Shown here: positions 55,263 through 64,000 of the stretch, piece after piece
Numbering within the stretch: position 1 is the first letter of the stretch
How the letters are laid out: every line of letters starts with the position of its first letter
Assembly (NCBI RefSeq): GCF_011043735.1
Contig: NZ_JAAKGV010000014.1
Location: 124,001 to 188,000 of the forward strand
Direction: 5' to 3'
DNA length: 64,000 bases
Origin: Methylobacterium sp. DB0501
GTDB lineage: Bacteria > Pseudomonadota > Alphaproteobacteria > Rhizobiales > Beijerinckiaceae
The notes under the pieces: generated by a model
Seen by the model: the letters and a program-made list of their open reading frames with translations, nothing else
Database searches by the model: none
What the model was told of the DNA's origin: nothing
Position numbers and translations under genes: made by a program

Positions 55263-56393
55263 ATGAACGCGAAACCGATCCTCGTCGTCGGCGCCGGCTT
55301 TGCCGGCGCCTGCTACGCCCGCACGCTCGCCGAGGCCGGCCATACCGTCCGCGTGATCGACAGCCGGTCGCATATCGGCGGCAACGCCTATGACGAGATC
55401 GACCGGAACGGCAACCGCATCCATCGGTACGGGCCGCACCTGTTCCATACCAGCAACGAGCAGGTCGTGAACTGGGTCACGCGCTTCGGCGAGTGGACGC
55501 CGTACGAGCACCGGGTCGATGCCCTGCTGGCCGACGGCCAGCTGGCTCCCCTGCCGGTCAACCGCACCACGATCAACACCGTGTTCGGCGAGTCCCTCAC
55601 GGACGAGCACGAGGTGAAGGCCTTCCTCGAGCGGCGCGCCATCCCGTGCGAAACCCCGCGCAACGCCGCCGAGTACCTGTACTCGAAGATCGGCACGGAC
55701 CTGACCGACCTGTTCTTCCGGCCATACACCAAGAAGATGTGGCTGATGGATCTCGAGCAGGTCGACATCTCGGTGGTCAGCCGCGTTCAGATCCGCTACG
55801 ACGACGAGGACCGGTATTTTCCGGGCGACAAGTTTCAGATCATGCCCGTGCACGGCTACACGAGCATCTTCGAGAGGATCTTCGATCACCCGAACATCGA
55901 GGTCGCGCTCAACCAGCCGTTCGACAAGGCGATGGAGAAGGATTATCTCCACTGCTTCAACTCGATGCCGATCGACGTGTATTTCGACAACGCGCTCGGC
56001 GAGCTGCCGTACCGCTCGATCAAGTTCCACCACAGCACGCGCGACGAGGCGGCCGACTGGAAACGCTCGGTCATCAACTTCACCGATGCCCGGCCCTTCA
56101 CCCGCGAGACCGCCTGGTACCTGCTGCCCCACCACCGCCAGCCCGGCGCCACGGGGTACTCGCACACGCTCGAGGAGCCGTGCGACTACCGGGACAACAA
56201 TCTGGAGCGGTACTATCCCGTCAAGACGGCGGATATGCGCTACCAGAACGTCTACAAGAAATACGCCGAGCTGGCCGACCGGCGCGACGACATCACCTTC
56301 ATCGGGCGGTGCGGCACCTATCAGTACCTGGACATGCATCAGGTCATCAACCAGTCGCTGATGGGCGCCGAGAAGTGGCTCAAGCGGCGCTGA
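55263..56393 (+). CDS. glf: UDP-galactopyranose mutase
   Basis: FAD enzyme of 376 residues that converts UDP-galactopyranose to UDP-galactofuranose. The FAD site ILVVGAGFAGACYARTLAEAG opens the protein. The family motifs RSHIGGNAYDE, GPHLFHTSNEQV, RPYTKKMWLMDLEQVD and YYPVKTADMRYQNVYKKY follow. Conserved Arg residues that clamp the substrate phosphates lie in these segments. GTAGGACG precedes the ATG. It follows the acetyltransferase-GT61 fusion gene, probably in one transcript. Confidence 0.96.
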   Translation: MNAKPILVVGAGFAGACYARTLAEAGHTVRVIDSRSHIGGNAYDEIDRNGNRIHRYGPHLFHTSNEQVVNWVTRFGEWTPYEHRVDALLADGQLAPLPVNRTTINTVFGESLTDEHEVKAFLERRAIPCETPRNAAEYLYSKIGTDLTDLFFRPYTKKMWLMDLEQVDISVVSRVQIRYDDEDRYFPGDKFQIMPVHGYTSIFERIFDHPNIEVALNQPFDKAMEKDYLHCFNSMPIDVYFDNALGELPYRSIKFHHSTRDEAADWKRSVINFTDARPFTRETAWYLLPHHRQPGATGYSHTLEEPCDYRDNNLERYYPVKTADMRYQNVYKKYAELADRRDDITFIGRCGTYQYLDMHQVINQSLMGAEKWLKRR

Positions 56394-56404
56394 GCGCCGT
56401 CCAC

Positions 56405-56436
56405 GTCCCGGCCGCCGCCCCGCGCCGGCCGGGGAC
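56405..56436 (+). terminator. Hairpin after glf
   Basis: GTCCCGGCCG (56405-56414) pairs with CGGCCGGGGAC (56426-56436) with one bulge, 12 bases after the glf stop. No U-tract follows. Confidence 0.45.
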
Positions 56437-56528
56437 GGGATCGCGAGAGCCGGGCGGGGACGGTGCCCGCGGCGAGTCGGGCGCGCCGTGCTCCGCCTCG
56501 CCGCGGGGCTCCCGGCCTGCCGCCAGCC

Positions 56529-56707
56529 TTGCCTTCCCGGGCCCGATCGGATAAAGGCCCGCCCATCCCACACGCGGAGCCGGCCTCATGCCTGAATGAG
56601 GCGTTTCCGGTGGCCGGTCGTCGTCTCGCCCTCCGCCGCTCGCGGCGGGGTCCGGGCGGGTCCGGTCGCTTCCTCCGCGGCGGTGACAACCGGAGAGAAC
56701 AAAGACT
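56529..56707 (+). promoter_or_regulatory. Probable rpsB promoter and leader
   Basis: TTGCCT (56529-56534), a 16-base spacer and ATAAAG (56551-56556) resemble a sigma-70 promoter. The leader of about 150 bases contains a CCTCAT-GCCTGA-ATGAGG stem near 56592-56609 and GGAGAG before the rpsB ATG. S2 represses its own leader in some bacteria; whether that happens here is unknown. Confidence 0.4.
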
Positions 56708-57757
56708 ATGGCCCTTCCCGATTTCACCATGCGCCAGCTGCTCGAGGCCGGCTCGCATTTCGGCCACCAGTCGCACCGCTGGAACCCGAAGATGCAGTCG
56801 TACATCTTCGGCACCCGCAACAACATCCACATCATCGACCTCGCCCAGACGGTGCCGGCCCTCGCCCAGGCGCTGCAGGCGGTGAGCGACACCGTCGCCA
56901 AGGGCGGCCGGGTGCTGTTCGTCGGCACCAAGCGCCAGGCGGCCGACACCATCGCGGACGCGGCCAAGCGCTCGGCCCAGTACTACGTGAACTCCCGCTG
57001 GCTCGGCGGCACGCTGACCAACTGGAAGACCATTTCGGGCTCGATCCAGCGCCTGCGCAAGGTCGACGAGACCCTCGCCGGCGGCGGCCAGGGCCTCACC
57101 AAGAAGGAGCGCCTGATGCTGTCCCGTGAGAAGGACAAGCTCGAGAAGGCGCTCGGCGGCATCAAGGACATGGGCGGCGTGCCCGACCTGCTGTTCGTGA
57201 TCGACACCAACAAGGAGCAGCTGGCGATCAAGGAGGCGAACCGCCTCAAGATCCCGGTGGCGGCCATCGTCGACACCAACTGCAACCCGGACGGCATCAC
57301 CTACGTGGTCCCGGCCAACGACGATGCCGGCCGTGCCATCGCGCTCTACTGCGACCTCGTCGCCCGCGCGGCGATCGACGGCATCTCCCGCGGCCAGGGC
57401 GCGCTCGGCATCGACATCGGCGAGTCCGACGAGCCGATGGCCGAGGAGCTGCCGGCGCTCGCCAACGAGCCCGAGGTGGTGCCGGTCGACGTCACCGAGC
57501 CGTATGTCGGCGAGCCCTTCGAGCTGCTGGCCGCCCCCCGCGGCGCCCCGGACGACCTGACCAAGCTCACGGGCGTCGGCCCGCAGCTGGTGCAGAAGCT
57601 CAACGATGCCGGCATCTACCACTACTGGCAGATCGCCGCGATGCAGCCTGAGGACATCGCCAAGGTCGACGGCGAGCTGAAGCTCAACGGCCGCTTCGAG
57701 CGCGACGGCTGGGTCAACCAGGCCCGCGGCTTCGTCGAGGCCGCCGCGGCCGCGTAA
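56708..57757 (+). CDS. rpsB: 30S ribosomal protein S2 with C-terminal extension
   Basis: Ribosomal protein S2 of 349 residues. The S2 domain runs to about 245: [33 protein letters not shown] and [20 protein letters not shown]. The remaining 100 residues exceed the E. coli protein (241) and carry a helix-hairpin-helix-like unit, [20 protein letters not shown], at about 277-297. Long S2 tails of this kind are common in alphaproteobacteria. GGAGAG precedes the ATG. tsf follows after 148 bp with a terminator-like stem between. Confidence 0.97.
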   Translation: MALPDFTMRQLLEAGSHFGHQSHRWNPKMQSYIFGTRNNIHIIDLAQTVPALAQALQAVSDTVAKGGRVLFVGTKRQAADTIADAAKRSAQYYVNSRWLGGTLTNWKTISGSIQRLRKVDETLAGGGQGLTKKERLMLSREKDKLEKALGGIKDMGGVPDLLFVIDTNKEQLAIKEANRLKIPVAAIVDTNCNPDGITYVVPANDDAGRAIALYCDLVARAAIDGISRGQGALGIDIGESDEPMAEELPALANEPEVVPVDVTEPYVGEPFELLAAPRGAPDDLTKLTGVGPQLVQKLNDAGIYHYWQIAAMQPEDIAKVDGELKLNGRFERDGWVNQARGFVEAAAAA

Positions 57758-57813
57758 CGCCGGCACGGATCTCACGCGGGGCGCGTTTGTCCCGCGGCCC
57801 TGACATTTCAAAG

Positions 57814-57850
57814 CCCGGCGCCGCCACGGCGCCGGGTTCCCTTTATCCGC
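57814..57850 (+). terminator. Terminator-like stem between rpsB and tsf
   Basis: CCCGGCGCC, a GCCAC loop and GGCGCCGGG form a perfect 9-bp stem followed by TTCCCTTTAT. It is probably an attenuator that lowers tsf transcription relative to rpsB. Confidence 0.7.
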
Positions 57851-57905
57851 CGACCGGCACCGCCCATGAGCGTGGCGCCGGGGCGCCAATCGAGAGGATC
57901 CCACG

Positions 57906-58829
57906 ATGGCCAACATCACGGCAGCGATGGTCAAGGAGCTGCGCGAGAAGACCGGCGCGGGCATGATGGACTGCAAGTCGGCCCTCAACGAGACCGCCGG
58001 CGACCTCGAGGCGGCCGTGGACTGGCTGCGCAAGAAGGGTCTCGCCAAGGCCGCCAAGAAGGCCGGCCGCGTCGCCGCCGAAGGCCTGGTCGCGGTCGAG
58101 TCCGCCGGCCACCATGCCGCGGTGCTCGAGGTGAACTCCGAGACCGACTTCGTCGCCCGCAACGACGGCTTCCAGGCCTTCGTCCGCGAGGCCGCCAAGC
58201 TGGCGCTCACCGCCGGCGACAGCATCGAGACCCTTGAGGCTGCCCACTTCCCGGGCGCCGAGACCACGGTGAAGGACAAGCTGCAGGAGCTGATCGCCAC
58301 CATCGGCGAGAACATGACCCTGCGCCGCGTCGCCAAGCTGTCGGTCGAGAAGGGCGTCATCGCCTCCTACGTGCACGGCCAGGTCTCCGAGGGTCTCGGC
58401 AAGATCGGCGTGCTCGTCGCCCTCGAATCGGCCGGCGACGTGACGGTCCTCAGCCAGCTCGGCCGCCAGATCGCCATGCACGTCGCGGCGACCAACCCGG
58501 TCGCGCTCGACGCTTCGGGCGTCGACGCCGCCACGGTCGAGCGCGAGAGCAACATCCTGCGCGAGAAGAACGCCGGCAAGCCGGACCACGTGATGACCAA
58601 GATCATCGAGAGCGGCCTGAAGAGCTACTACAAGGAGGTCACCCTCCTCGAGCAGCCCTTCGTGCACGACTCGTCGAAGACGGTCTCGCAGGTGCTCAAG
58701 GAGTCCGAGGGCAAGGCCGGCGGCCCGGTCAAGCTCACCGGCTTCGTCCGCTACGCGCTTGGCGAGGGCATCGAGAAGGAAGAGGCCCCGGACTTCGCCG
58801 CCGAGGTCGCGGCGGCCGCCAAGGGCTGA
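57906..58829 (+). CDS. tsf: Elongation factor Ts
   Basis: Nucleotide exchange factor for EF-Tu, 307 residues. The N-terminal UBA-like part has [19 protein letters not shown], followed by [16 protein letters not shown], the TDFV element that disrupts the EF-Tu Mg2+ site. The C-terminal core continues with [14 protein letters not shown] and [13 protein letters not shown]. Length and order fit alphaproteobacterial EF-Ts. It lies in the usual rpsB-tsf arrangement and ends before a strong terminator. Confidence 0.97.
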   Translation: MANITAAMVKELREKTGAGMMDCKSALNETAGDLEAAVDWLRKKGLAKAAKKAGRVAAEGLVAVESAGHHAAVLEVNSETDFVARNDGFQAFVREAAKLALTAGDSIETLEAAHFPGAETTVKDKLQELIATIGENMTLRRVAKLSVEKGVIASYVHGQVSEGLGKIGVLVALESAGDVTVLSQLGRQIAMHVAATNPVALDASGVDAATVERESNILREKNAGKPDHVMTKIIESGLKSYYKEVTLLEQPFVHDSSKTVSQVLKESEGKAGGPVKLTGFVRYALGEGIEKEEAPDFAAEVAAAAKG

Positions 58830-58911
58830 GGCAAAAGCCGGGCAAAAGGCCCGGCAACGGGCCCCGCCAAGGGCTGAACCGCCTAATCCGCGCATCGCGC
58901 GACGGTTGAAG

Positions 58912-58943
58912 AGGGGGGCGCGCCAGTGCGGCCCCCCTTTTTC
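58912..58943 (+). terminator. Rho-independent terminator after tsf
   Basis: AGGGGGGC (58912-58919) pairs with GCCCCCCT (58931-58938) around an 11-base loop and is followed by TTTTTC. It ends the rpsB-tsf unit, so pyrH should have its own promoter in 58944-59101. Confidence 0.85.
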
Positions 58944-59101
58944 TTGCCTGGATTTCTCGCCCGGAATCCCGCCTCCGGACGTGCCGATTCCGCTCCCCCC
59001 GCGCCTCGACGGGCCGGGATCGACAGGCTAGAACCCGGCCGACTCGTAACGACACTTGACGCCGACAGCGGCTGCCCCAACGGGCGGCCAGAGGAGCGCC
59101 C

Positions 59102-59860
59102 ATGCCGGAAAATCCCGTGCCGGAACATTCCCCGGTGGAGCAAGGACGATCCCCGTTCCGCCGCGTGCTGGTGAAGCTCTCCGGCGAGGCGCTCGCCGCC
59201 CCGGACGGCTACTGGCTGCATCCGCCGACGCTCGCGGCGCTGGCCGACGACATCGCCCGGGCGGTGGAGAGCGGCTTCCAGATCGCCCTGGTGGTCGGCG
59301 GCGGCAACGTGATCCGCGGCGCCCGGGTCTCGGCGGCGGGCTGGATCGACCGCGCCACGGGTGATTCGCTCGGCATGATGGCGACGGTGATGAACTCGCT
59401 GGCGCTCGAGACCGCGCTCAACGCCGCCGGCGTCACCGCCCGCACCATGTCGGCGGTGTCGATGCCGACGATCTGCGAGACCTATGCCCGCCAGCCGGCC
59501 CTGCACCATCTCGACAAGGGCCAGGTCGTGGTGCTGGCCGGCGGCACCGGCAACCCGTTCTTCACCACCGATACCGCCGCGGTCCTGCGCGCCGCCGAGC
59601 TGAAATGCGACGCGGTGCTCAAGGCCACCCAGGTCGACGGCGTCTACTCGGCCGACCCGAAGACCAATCCGGACGCGGTGCGCTACGAACGCCTGAGCCA
59701 CGACGAGGCGATCGCCCGCGACCTCAAGGTGATGGATACCGCCGCCTTCGCGCTCGCCCGCGACGGCGGCCTGCCGCTGATCGTCGGCTCGGTCCACGCC
59801 CCGAGTTCGGTGACGGCGATCCTCACCGGCGCCGCGCGCTCGACCCTGGTGGCGCCCTAG
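59102..59860 (+). CDS. pyrH: Uridylate kinase
   Basis: UMP kinase of the amino-acid-kinase fold, 252 residues. [15 protein letters not shown] binds phosphate, [14 protein letters not shown] and [20 protein letters not shown] form the UMP/ATP pocket, and [20 protein letters not shown] is the kinase signature. The first 18 residues are a short extension. GAGGAGCGCCC precedes the ATG. It makes UDP for nucleotide and glycan synthesis; hexameric bacterial forms are regulated by GTP and UTP. Confidence 0.97.
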   Translation: MPENPVPEHSPVEQGRSPFRRVLVKLSGEALAAPDGYWLHPPTLAALADDIARAVESGFQIALVVGGGNVIRGARVSAAGWIDRATGDSLGMMATVMNSLALETALNAAGVTARTMSAVSMPTICETYARQPALHHLDKGQVVVLAGGTGNPFFTTDTAAVLRAAELKCDAVLKATQVDGVYSADPKTNPDAVRYERLSHDEAIARDLKVMDTAAFALARDGGLPLIVGSVHAPSSVTAILTGAARSTLVAP

Positions 59861-59867
59861 CGCATCG

Positions 59868-59959
59868 TCCGACGGAGCCGATACCGGCTCGTCGAAGAAA
59901 ATGCGGCAAGATCAAAGACCTAGAGCACGGCCCGATTGCGATGCGATCGGGTCGTGCCC
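59868..59959 (-). repeat. Dispersed intergenic repeat, family A copy 3 (inverted)
   Basis: Eight bases after pyrH, this block is the reverse complement of the element at 33357-33451 with scattered changes. It shares CCTAGAGCAC, GATCAAAGACC/GGTGTTTGATT-type segments and AATGCGGCAA. Its hairpin is imperfect. It separates pyrH from frr. Confidence 0.65.
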
Positions 59960-60089
59960 AAGCCCGGAACGGACGCCGCTCCCGACGATTTGCGGCAGGT
60001 CTGGTTTTGGTTCATTGAAGCCCGACCGGGCGGGCCCTCCGGGGTCCGGCCTCCCCCATTCTCCTCAAGACGCCTCGGGACTCGCAGGA

Positions 60090-60653
60090 ATGCCTACCCC
60101 CTCCTTCGACCTCAACGACATCAAGCGGCGCATGCAGGGCGCGATCAACTCGCTCAAGCACGATCTCGGCTCGCTGCGCACCGGACGAGCCACACCCTCG
60201 CTCCTCGACCCGATCCAGGTCGACGCCTACGGCGCGGCGATGTCGATGGCGCAGGTCGCGACGATCAGCGTGCCGGAGCCGCGCCTTCTCAGCGTCTCGG
60301 TCTGGGACCGCGGCATGGTGGCGGCGGTCGAGAAGGCGATCCGCGAATCCGATCTCGGCCTCAACCCGATGACCGAGGGCCAGACCATCCGCCTGCGCAT
60401 CCCCGAGATGAACGAGCAGCGCCGCAAGGAAATGGTCAAGGTCGCGCACAAATACGCCGAGGAGGCCCGCGTCGCGGTCCGCCACGTCCGCCGCGACGGC
60501 CTCGACCTCCTGAAGAAGCTCGAGAAGGACGGCGCCATCAGCCAGGACGACGAGAAGCGCCAGGCCGATCAGGTGCAGAAGGCGACCGATCAGCACATCG
60601 CAGAGGTCGACCAGACCCTGGCGTCCAAGGAGAAGGAGATCATGCAGGTCTGA
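60090..60653 (+). CDS. frr: Ribosome recycling factor
   Basis: RRF of 187 residues, which splits the post-termination ribosome with EF-G. The helical bundle has [39 protein letters not shown] and the signature [16 protein letters not shown], followed by a second long helix with [18 protein letters not shown] is directly before the ATG at 60090. Open frame upstream to 59901 falls in the repeat and is not coding. Confidence 0.97.
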   Translation: MPTPSFDLNDIKRRMQGAINSLKHDLGSLRTGRATPSLLDPIQVDAYGAAMSMAQVATISVPEPRLLSVSVWDRGMVAAVEKAIRESDLGLNPMTEGQTIRLRIPEMNEQRRKEMVKVAHKYAEEARVAVRHVRRDGLDLLKKLEKDGAISQDDEKRQADQVQKATDQHIAEVDQTLASKEKEIMQV

Positions 60654-60730
60654 CGCGAAGACGGCATGACTTGAACGAACGCGTGGGGAGCGCGGAGCCG
60701 GAACGCGGCTCCGCCGGGGTCGGGGCCAGC

Positions 60731-61606
60731 ATGGCAGGCGACAGCGAGACGGTGACCCTGCTGGAGGCAGGCGAGGCCGCGGGTCGGGACATCGAGGGCC
60801 AGCCGGCGGCGGGCCCCGGCCCCGCGCCGGGCGGACCCAAGCCGTCCGGACCCAAGCCGTCCGGGACCACGTCCTCTGGAATCACGTCGTCGGGGACGAT
60901 GCCGGCCCACGTCGCCATCATCATGGACGGCAACGGCCGCTGGGCCGCCCGCCGCGGCCTGCCCCGGGTCGAGGGCCATCGCCGCGGCGTCGAGGCGGTC
61001 CGCCGGGCGGTGCGCTCGGCCATCGATCTCGGCATTCCCTACCTGACCATCTACAGCTTCTCGTCCGAGAACTGGCGCCGGCCGGCCGCCGAGGTGGCGG
61101 ACCTGATGGGCCTGCTCAAGCTGTTCGTGCGCCGCGACCTCGCCGACCTGCACGCCAACGGCGTCCGGGTGCGGATCATCGGCGAACGCGACGGCCTGCC
61201 GGGCGACATCGCCGGCCTCCTGCGCGACGCCGAGGAGCGCACCGCCCGCAACACCAAGCTGACCCTGGTGGTGGCGTTCAATTACGGCGGGCGCCAGGAG
61301 ATCCTGCGGGCCGTGCAGACGCTCGCCCGGGCGGTGGCCGAGGGGCGCCTGGCGCCGTCGGCGATCGACGCCGCGGCGATGACGGCGGCGCTCGACACCC
61401 ACGGCATCCCCGACCCCGACCTCGTGATCCGCACCTCCGGCGAGCAGCGGGTGTCGAACTTCCTCACCTGGCAGACCGCCTATTCCGAGTTCGTGTTCGT
61501 GCCGGATTTCTGGCCGGACTTCGACCACGCCGCCTTCGTGGCGGCGATCGGCGAGTTCCAGAGCCGCGACCGCCGCTTCGGCGGCCTCAGCGCCCGGGCG
61601 GGCTGA
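60731..61606 (+). CDS. uppS: Undecaprenyl diphosphate synthase
   Basis: Cis-prenyltransferase making the C55 carrier for peptidoglycan and surface glycans. The conserved domain begins near residue 57: [15 protein letters not shown] (catalytic Asp), [14 protein letters not shown] and [14 protein letters not shown]. The first 56 residues are a non-conserved, low-complexity leader with a [11 protein letters not shown] tandem repeat. The start is uncertain: ATG at 60731, TTG at 60671, or ATG at 60899 at the domain edge. It overlaps cdsA by one base (TGATG). Confidence 0.93.
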   Translation: MAGDSETVTLLEAGEAAGRDIEGQPAAGPGPAPGGPKPSGPKPSGTTSSGITSSGTMPAHVAIIMDGNGRWAARRGLPRVEGHRRGVEAVRRAVRSAIDLGIPYLTIYSFSSENWRRPAAEVADLMGLLKLFVRRDLADLHANGVRVRIIGERDGLPGDIAGLLRDAEERTARNTKLTLVVAFNYGGRQEILRAVQTLARAVAEGRLAPSAIDAAAMTAALDTHGIPDPDLVIRTSGEQRVSNFLTWQTAYSEFVFVPDFWPDFDHAAFVAAIGEFQSRDRRFGGLSARAG

Positions 61607-62472
61607 TGGCGGGCTCCGACGGAACGAAGCTCCCGGGGACGGGCCGTCCGGCCTGGCCCGCGACGGAGCTCGGCGCCCGCACGGTGTCGGGCATCGTGCT
61701 CGGCCTGCTGGTGCTCGGCGCCACCCTCAACGGCGGCTGGATCTTCGCGGTGGTCTGGTTCCTCGCCGGCCTCGCGGTGGTCGGCGAGTGGCTCGCCATC
61801 ACCCGGACGGCACCGCACCGGCCGCTGCTCGCCATCGCCGGCCTCGTGCTGGCCGGCATGGTGGCGGGGGCGCGACTGCCGATCGCCCTCCCCTGGCTCC
61901 TCGGCACGACCGTGCTCGGCCTCGCGGCCCTGGCGCTGCTGGCCCGGCCGGCCTCGGGCCGGATCTGGGCTCCCGCAAGCCTCGCCTGCGCCCTCGTGGT
62001 CGCCCTGGTGCCGGTGCTGCTGCGCGACGATCCCCGCATCGGGCTCGCCGGCCCGCTCTGGCTGTTCGGCGTGGTCTGGACCACCGACATCGCCGCCTAC
62101 TTCACCGGCCGCTCGCTGGGCGGGCCGAAGCTGTGGCCGGCGGTCAGCCCGAAGAAGACCTGGTCGGGCTTCTGCGGCGGCCTGATCGGCGCGACGATCG
62201 TCGGCGGCGCGGTGGCGGCCGGCGCGCGCCATCTCGGCGCCACCGAGGCCCTGTCCATCCCCTTCGCCGCCGTCCTCTCGGCCGTCGCCTCGGTGATGAG
62301 CCAGGGCGGCGACCTCGCCGAATCGGCCCTCAAGCGCGCCTACGGCGCCAAGGATTCCGGTCGCCTGATCCCGGGCCACGGCGGCGTGATGGACCGCCTC
62401 GACGGCTTCTTCGCCGTGGCCCTCCTCGCCGGCCTCCTGCTCGTCGGCCTCACTCTCACGGGACAGCCATGA
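61606..62472 (+). CDS. cdsA: Phosphatidate cytidylyltransferase
   Basis: Inner-membrane enzyme of 288 residues forming CDP-diacylglycerol for phospholipid synthesis. Seven or eight hydrophobic helices are visible. TGRSLGGPKLWPAVSPKKTW and the C-terminal signature SQGGDLAESALKRAYGAKDS, then RLIPGHGGVMDRLDG, hold the metal and CTP residues. It overlaps uppS by one base and dxr by four (ATGA), so the three are translationally linked. Confidence 0.97.
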   Translation: MAGSDGTKLPGTGRPAWPATELGARTVSGIVLGLLVLGATLNGGWIFAVVWFLAGLAVVGEWLAITRTAPHRPLLAIAGLVLAGMVAGARLPIALPWLLGTTVLGLAALALLARPASGRIWAPASLACALVVALVPVLLRDDPRIGLAGPLWLFGVVWTTDIAAYFTGRSLGGPKLWPAVSPKKTWSGFCGGLIGATIVGGAVAAGARHLGATEALSIPFAAVLSAVASVMSQGGDLAESALKRAYGAKDSGRLIPGHGGVMDRLDGFFAVALLAGLLLVGLTLTGQP

Positions 62473-63632
62473 CCCTCACCGTCTCCGTCCTGGGCGCGAC
62501 CGGCTCGATCGGACGCTCGACCGCCGACCTGCTCGACCAGCACCGGGACCGCTTCCGGGTCGGCGCCGTGGCGGGCGGCCGGGACGCGCAGGCGCTCGCC
62601 CGCGTCGCCCGCGAGCTGAACGCAGAGTTCGCGGCGATCGCCGACCCGGAGGCGGGGCTCGCCCTGCGCGATGCGCTGTCGGGCTCCGGCATCGCCTGCG
62701 GCGCCGGCCCGTCCGCGGTGATCGAGGCGGCAACCCGGGATGCCGACCTCGTGGTGGCGGCGGTGAGCGGGGCAGCCGGCCTCGCGCCCACCAGCGCGGC
62801 GATCCGGCTCGGCCGCACCGTGGCGCTCGCCAACAAGGAGAGCCTCGTCTGCGCCGGCGACGCCTTCATGCGCGATGCCCGGACATACGGCGCCCGCATC
62901 CTGCCGATGGATTCCGAGCACAACGCGCTCGCCCAGGCGATCGGCGAGGGCAAGCTCGACGACGTCGACCGGATGACCATCACGGCCTCGGGCGGACCGT
63001 TCCGCACCGCGACCCGGGAGCGGATCGCCGCGGCGACGGCCGCGGATGCGGCCGCCCACCCGACCTGGTCGATGGGCATGAAGATCAACATCGATTCGGC
63101 CACCCTGATGAACAAGGGCCTGGAGCTGATCGAGGCCCATCACCTGTTCGGCTTCGGGGCGGAGCGCCTCGACGCCGTGGTGCACCCGCAATCGATCGTC
63201 CACGCCCTCGTCACCTGGCGCGACGGCTCGGTGACCGCCGGCCTCTACCTGCCCGACATGCGGGTGCCGATCGCCCATTGCCTGGGCCTGGGCGAGCGCC
63301 TGACGATCGCCCGCGGCCGGCCCCTCGACCTCGCGGCGGCCGGCAGCCTCACCTTCGAGCGCCCGGACGAGGAGCGCTTCCCCTGCCTGCGGATCGCCAA
63401 GGCGGCGCTCGCCGCCGGGGCCGCGCAGCCGACGGTGTTGAACGCGGCCAACGAGATCGCGGTGGCGGCCTTCATCGCCGGGGGAATCGGCTTCTACGAC
63501 ATCGCCGCCCTGGTCGAGCGGGCCTGCGAGCATTTCGCCTCGCGATTCCCCTCCGCCCCGGCCGATGTCGAGGAGGCCCTCGCCATCGACGCCGAGGTGC
63601 GCGGCTGGAGCGCCGAGGCCCTGGCGGCTTAG
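62469..63632 (+). CDS. dxr: 1-deoxy-D-xylulose 5-phosphate reductoisomerase
   Basis: NADPH- and metal-dependent MEP-pathway enzyme of 387 residues. VSVLGATGSIGRSTADLL binds NADPH, ALANKESLVCAGD and LPMDSEHNALAQAI form the metal site, ITASGGPFRT and HPTWSMGMKINIDSATLMNK the DXP and flap regions, and ECxxLF-like HHLFGFGAERLDAVVHPQS the rest. The ATG overlaps the cdsA stop by 4 bp. Its presence with ispG shows the MEP route supplies isoprenoids. Confidence 0.97.
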   Translation: MTLTVSVLGATGSIGRSTADLLDQHRDRFRVGAVAGGRDAQALARVARELNAEFAAIADPEAGLALRDALSGSGIACGAGPSAVIEAATRDADLVVAAVSGAAGLAPTSAAIRLGRTVALANKESLVCAGDAFMRDARTYGARILPMDSEHNALAQAIGEGKLDDVDRMTITASGGPFRTATRERIAAATAADAAAHPTWSMGMKINIDSATLMNKGLELIEAHHLFGFGAERLDAVVHPQSIVHALVTWRDGSVTAGLYLPDMRVPIAHCLGLGERLTIARGRPLDLAAAGSLTFERPDEERFPCLRIAKAALAAGAAQPTVLNAANEIAVAAFIAGGIGFYDIAALVERACEHFASRFPSAPADVEEALAIDAEVRGWSAEALAA

Positions 63633-63761
63633 GCTTTCGTTAAGTTAACCCTCGGACGTTTCGCGCCCTGTTCGCAGGCTCGCCGAGCCTGTATGAAGGT
63701 CGGAACGGGAAGGCGGCCGCGCCGGGCCGGGGAGAGCCCGCCGCGCCGCATCGAGGTGACC

Positions 63762-64000
63762 ATGGATCTGCTCAACGTCGTGGGCGGTGCGACGACGAAC
63801 CTGCTCGGCTACATCGTGCCGTTCCTGTTCGTCCTCACCGTCGTGGTCTTCATCCACGAGCTCGGCCACTTCCTGGTCGGGCGCTGGTGCGGCGTCGGGG
63901 TGACCAGCTTCTCGATCGGCTTCGGGCCGGAGATCGTCGGCTTCAACGACCGCCGCGGCACCCGCTGGAAGCTGTCGGCGATCCCGCTCGGCGGCTACGT
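63762..64000 (+). CDS. rseP: RseP-type intramembrane zinc protease (partial, cut by the window end)
   Basis: The first 79 codons of a site-2 protease. TM1 (about 18-36) contains VVVFIHELGHFLVGRWCG with zinc ligands His32 and His36 and catalytic Glu33. FSIGFGPEIVGF and LSAIPLGGYV, the conserved GGYV strand, follow. GAGGTGACC precedes the ATG. It lies 129 bp after dxr in the standard order; bamA would be expected next, outside the window. The family cleaves anti-sigma factors or signal-peptide remnants in the membrane. Confidence 0.93.
   Translation, partial: MDLLNVVGGATTNLLGYIVPFLFVLTVVVFIHELGHFLVGRWCGVGVTSFSIGFGPEIVGFNDRRGTRWKLSAIPLGGY

Overview
The window looks like chromosomal DNA of a high-GC alphaproteobacterium of the order Hyphomicrobiales, most likely Methylobacterium or a close relative. 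The support is the GC-rich third codon positions, the order rpsB-tsf-pyrH-frr-uppS-cdsA-dxr-rseP, an S2 protein with a long C-terminal extension, a DUF6894 protein, and short intergenic palindromic repeats of the kind common in this order. This is an inference from gene content; no 16S gene or other decisive marker is present. I see no rRNA, tRNA, CRISPR array, transposase or prophage structural gene.

Layout. 1-5.6 kb: three cell-wall enzymes (L,D-transpeptidase, DUF882 peptidase-like protein, and a GH19 glycosidase read convergently). 5.6-16.9 kb: a minus-strand chemosensory cluster read in the order soluble MCP, triple-CheW protein, CheB, CheR, CheA, STAS protein, then CheY, CheC and a LOV-PAS-PAS hybrid histidine kinase. 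Most junctions are 4-bp stop/start overlaps, and no flagellar genes are present. 17-19.6 kb: an IclR regulator divergent from a FAH-family hydrolase and an SDR dehydrogenase, with a perfect palindrome between them. 19.8-25.2 kb: a frameshifted GNAT gene, a small Cys-rich protein, and a three-gene membrane cytochrome/iron-sulfur/molybdopterin dehydrogenase. 25.3-27 kb: a Cache-HAMP MCP. 27-31 kb: a gene-poor stretch with small genes, then divergent uraH and 8-oxoguanine deaminase genes. 31-33.3 kb: an Asp/Glu racemase-family protein and an M20 dipeptidase. 33.7-37.5 kb: a PaoABC-type aldehyde oxidoreductase. 37.6-46.9 kb: mixed metabolic and regulatory genes (hydrolase, LysE exporter, WYL regulator with VOC protein, isochorismatase with GlxA regulator, TerB-like protein, alpha-hydroxy-acid oxidase, ABC substrate-binding protein, patatin). 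47.2-53 kb: ispG, kup, coaBC, a small exported protein and cynS. 53.5-56.4 kb: an acetyltransferase-GT61 fusion followed by UDP-galactopyranose mutase. 56.7-64 kb: the conserved translation, nucleotide, isoprenoid and phospholipid block, cut by the window end in rseP.

How they work together. The che cluster has the core parts of a complete phosphorelay array: receptor, triple coupler, kinase with its own CheW domain, both adaptation enzymes, a CheY and a CheC phosphatase. It adds a STAS protein and ends with a photoreceptor-type kinase. Because the receptor is soluble and flagellar genes are absent, it may control something other than swimming, or read cytoplasmic cues. ispG, dxr and uppS place two MEP-pathway steps and undecaprenyl diphosphate synthesis in one window, with cdsA and rseP adding membrane lipid and envelope-stress functions.

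Most of the window is ordinary accessory or core chromosome. The parts most worth a second look are the che cluster (double-tip receptor, triple CheW, STAS, LOV kinase), the acetyltransferase-GT61 fusion beside glf, the CoaBC lacking the usual catalytic cysteine, and three families of short dispersed palindromic repeats.
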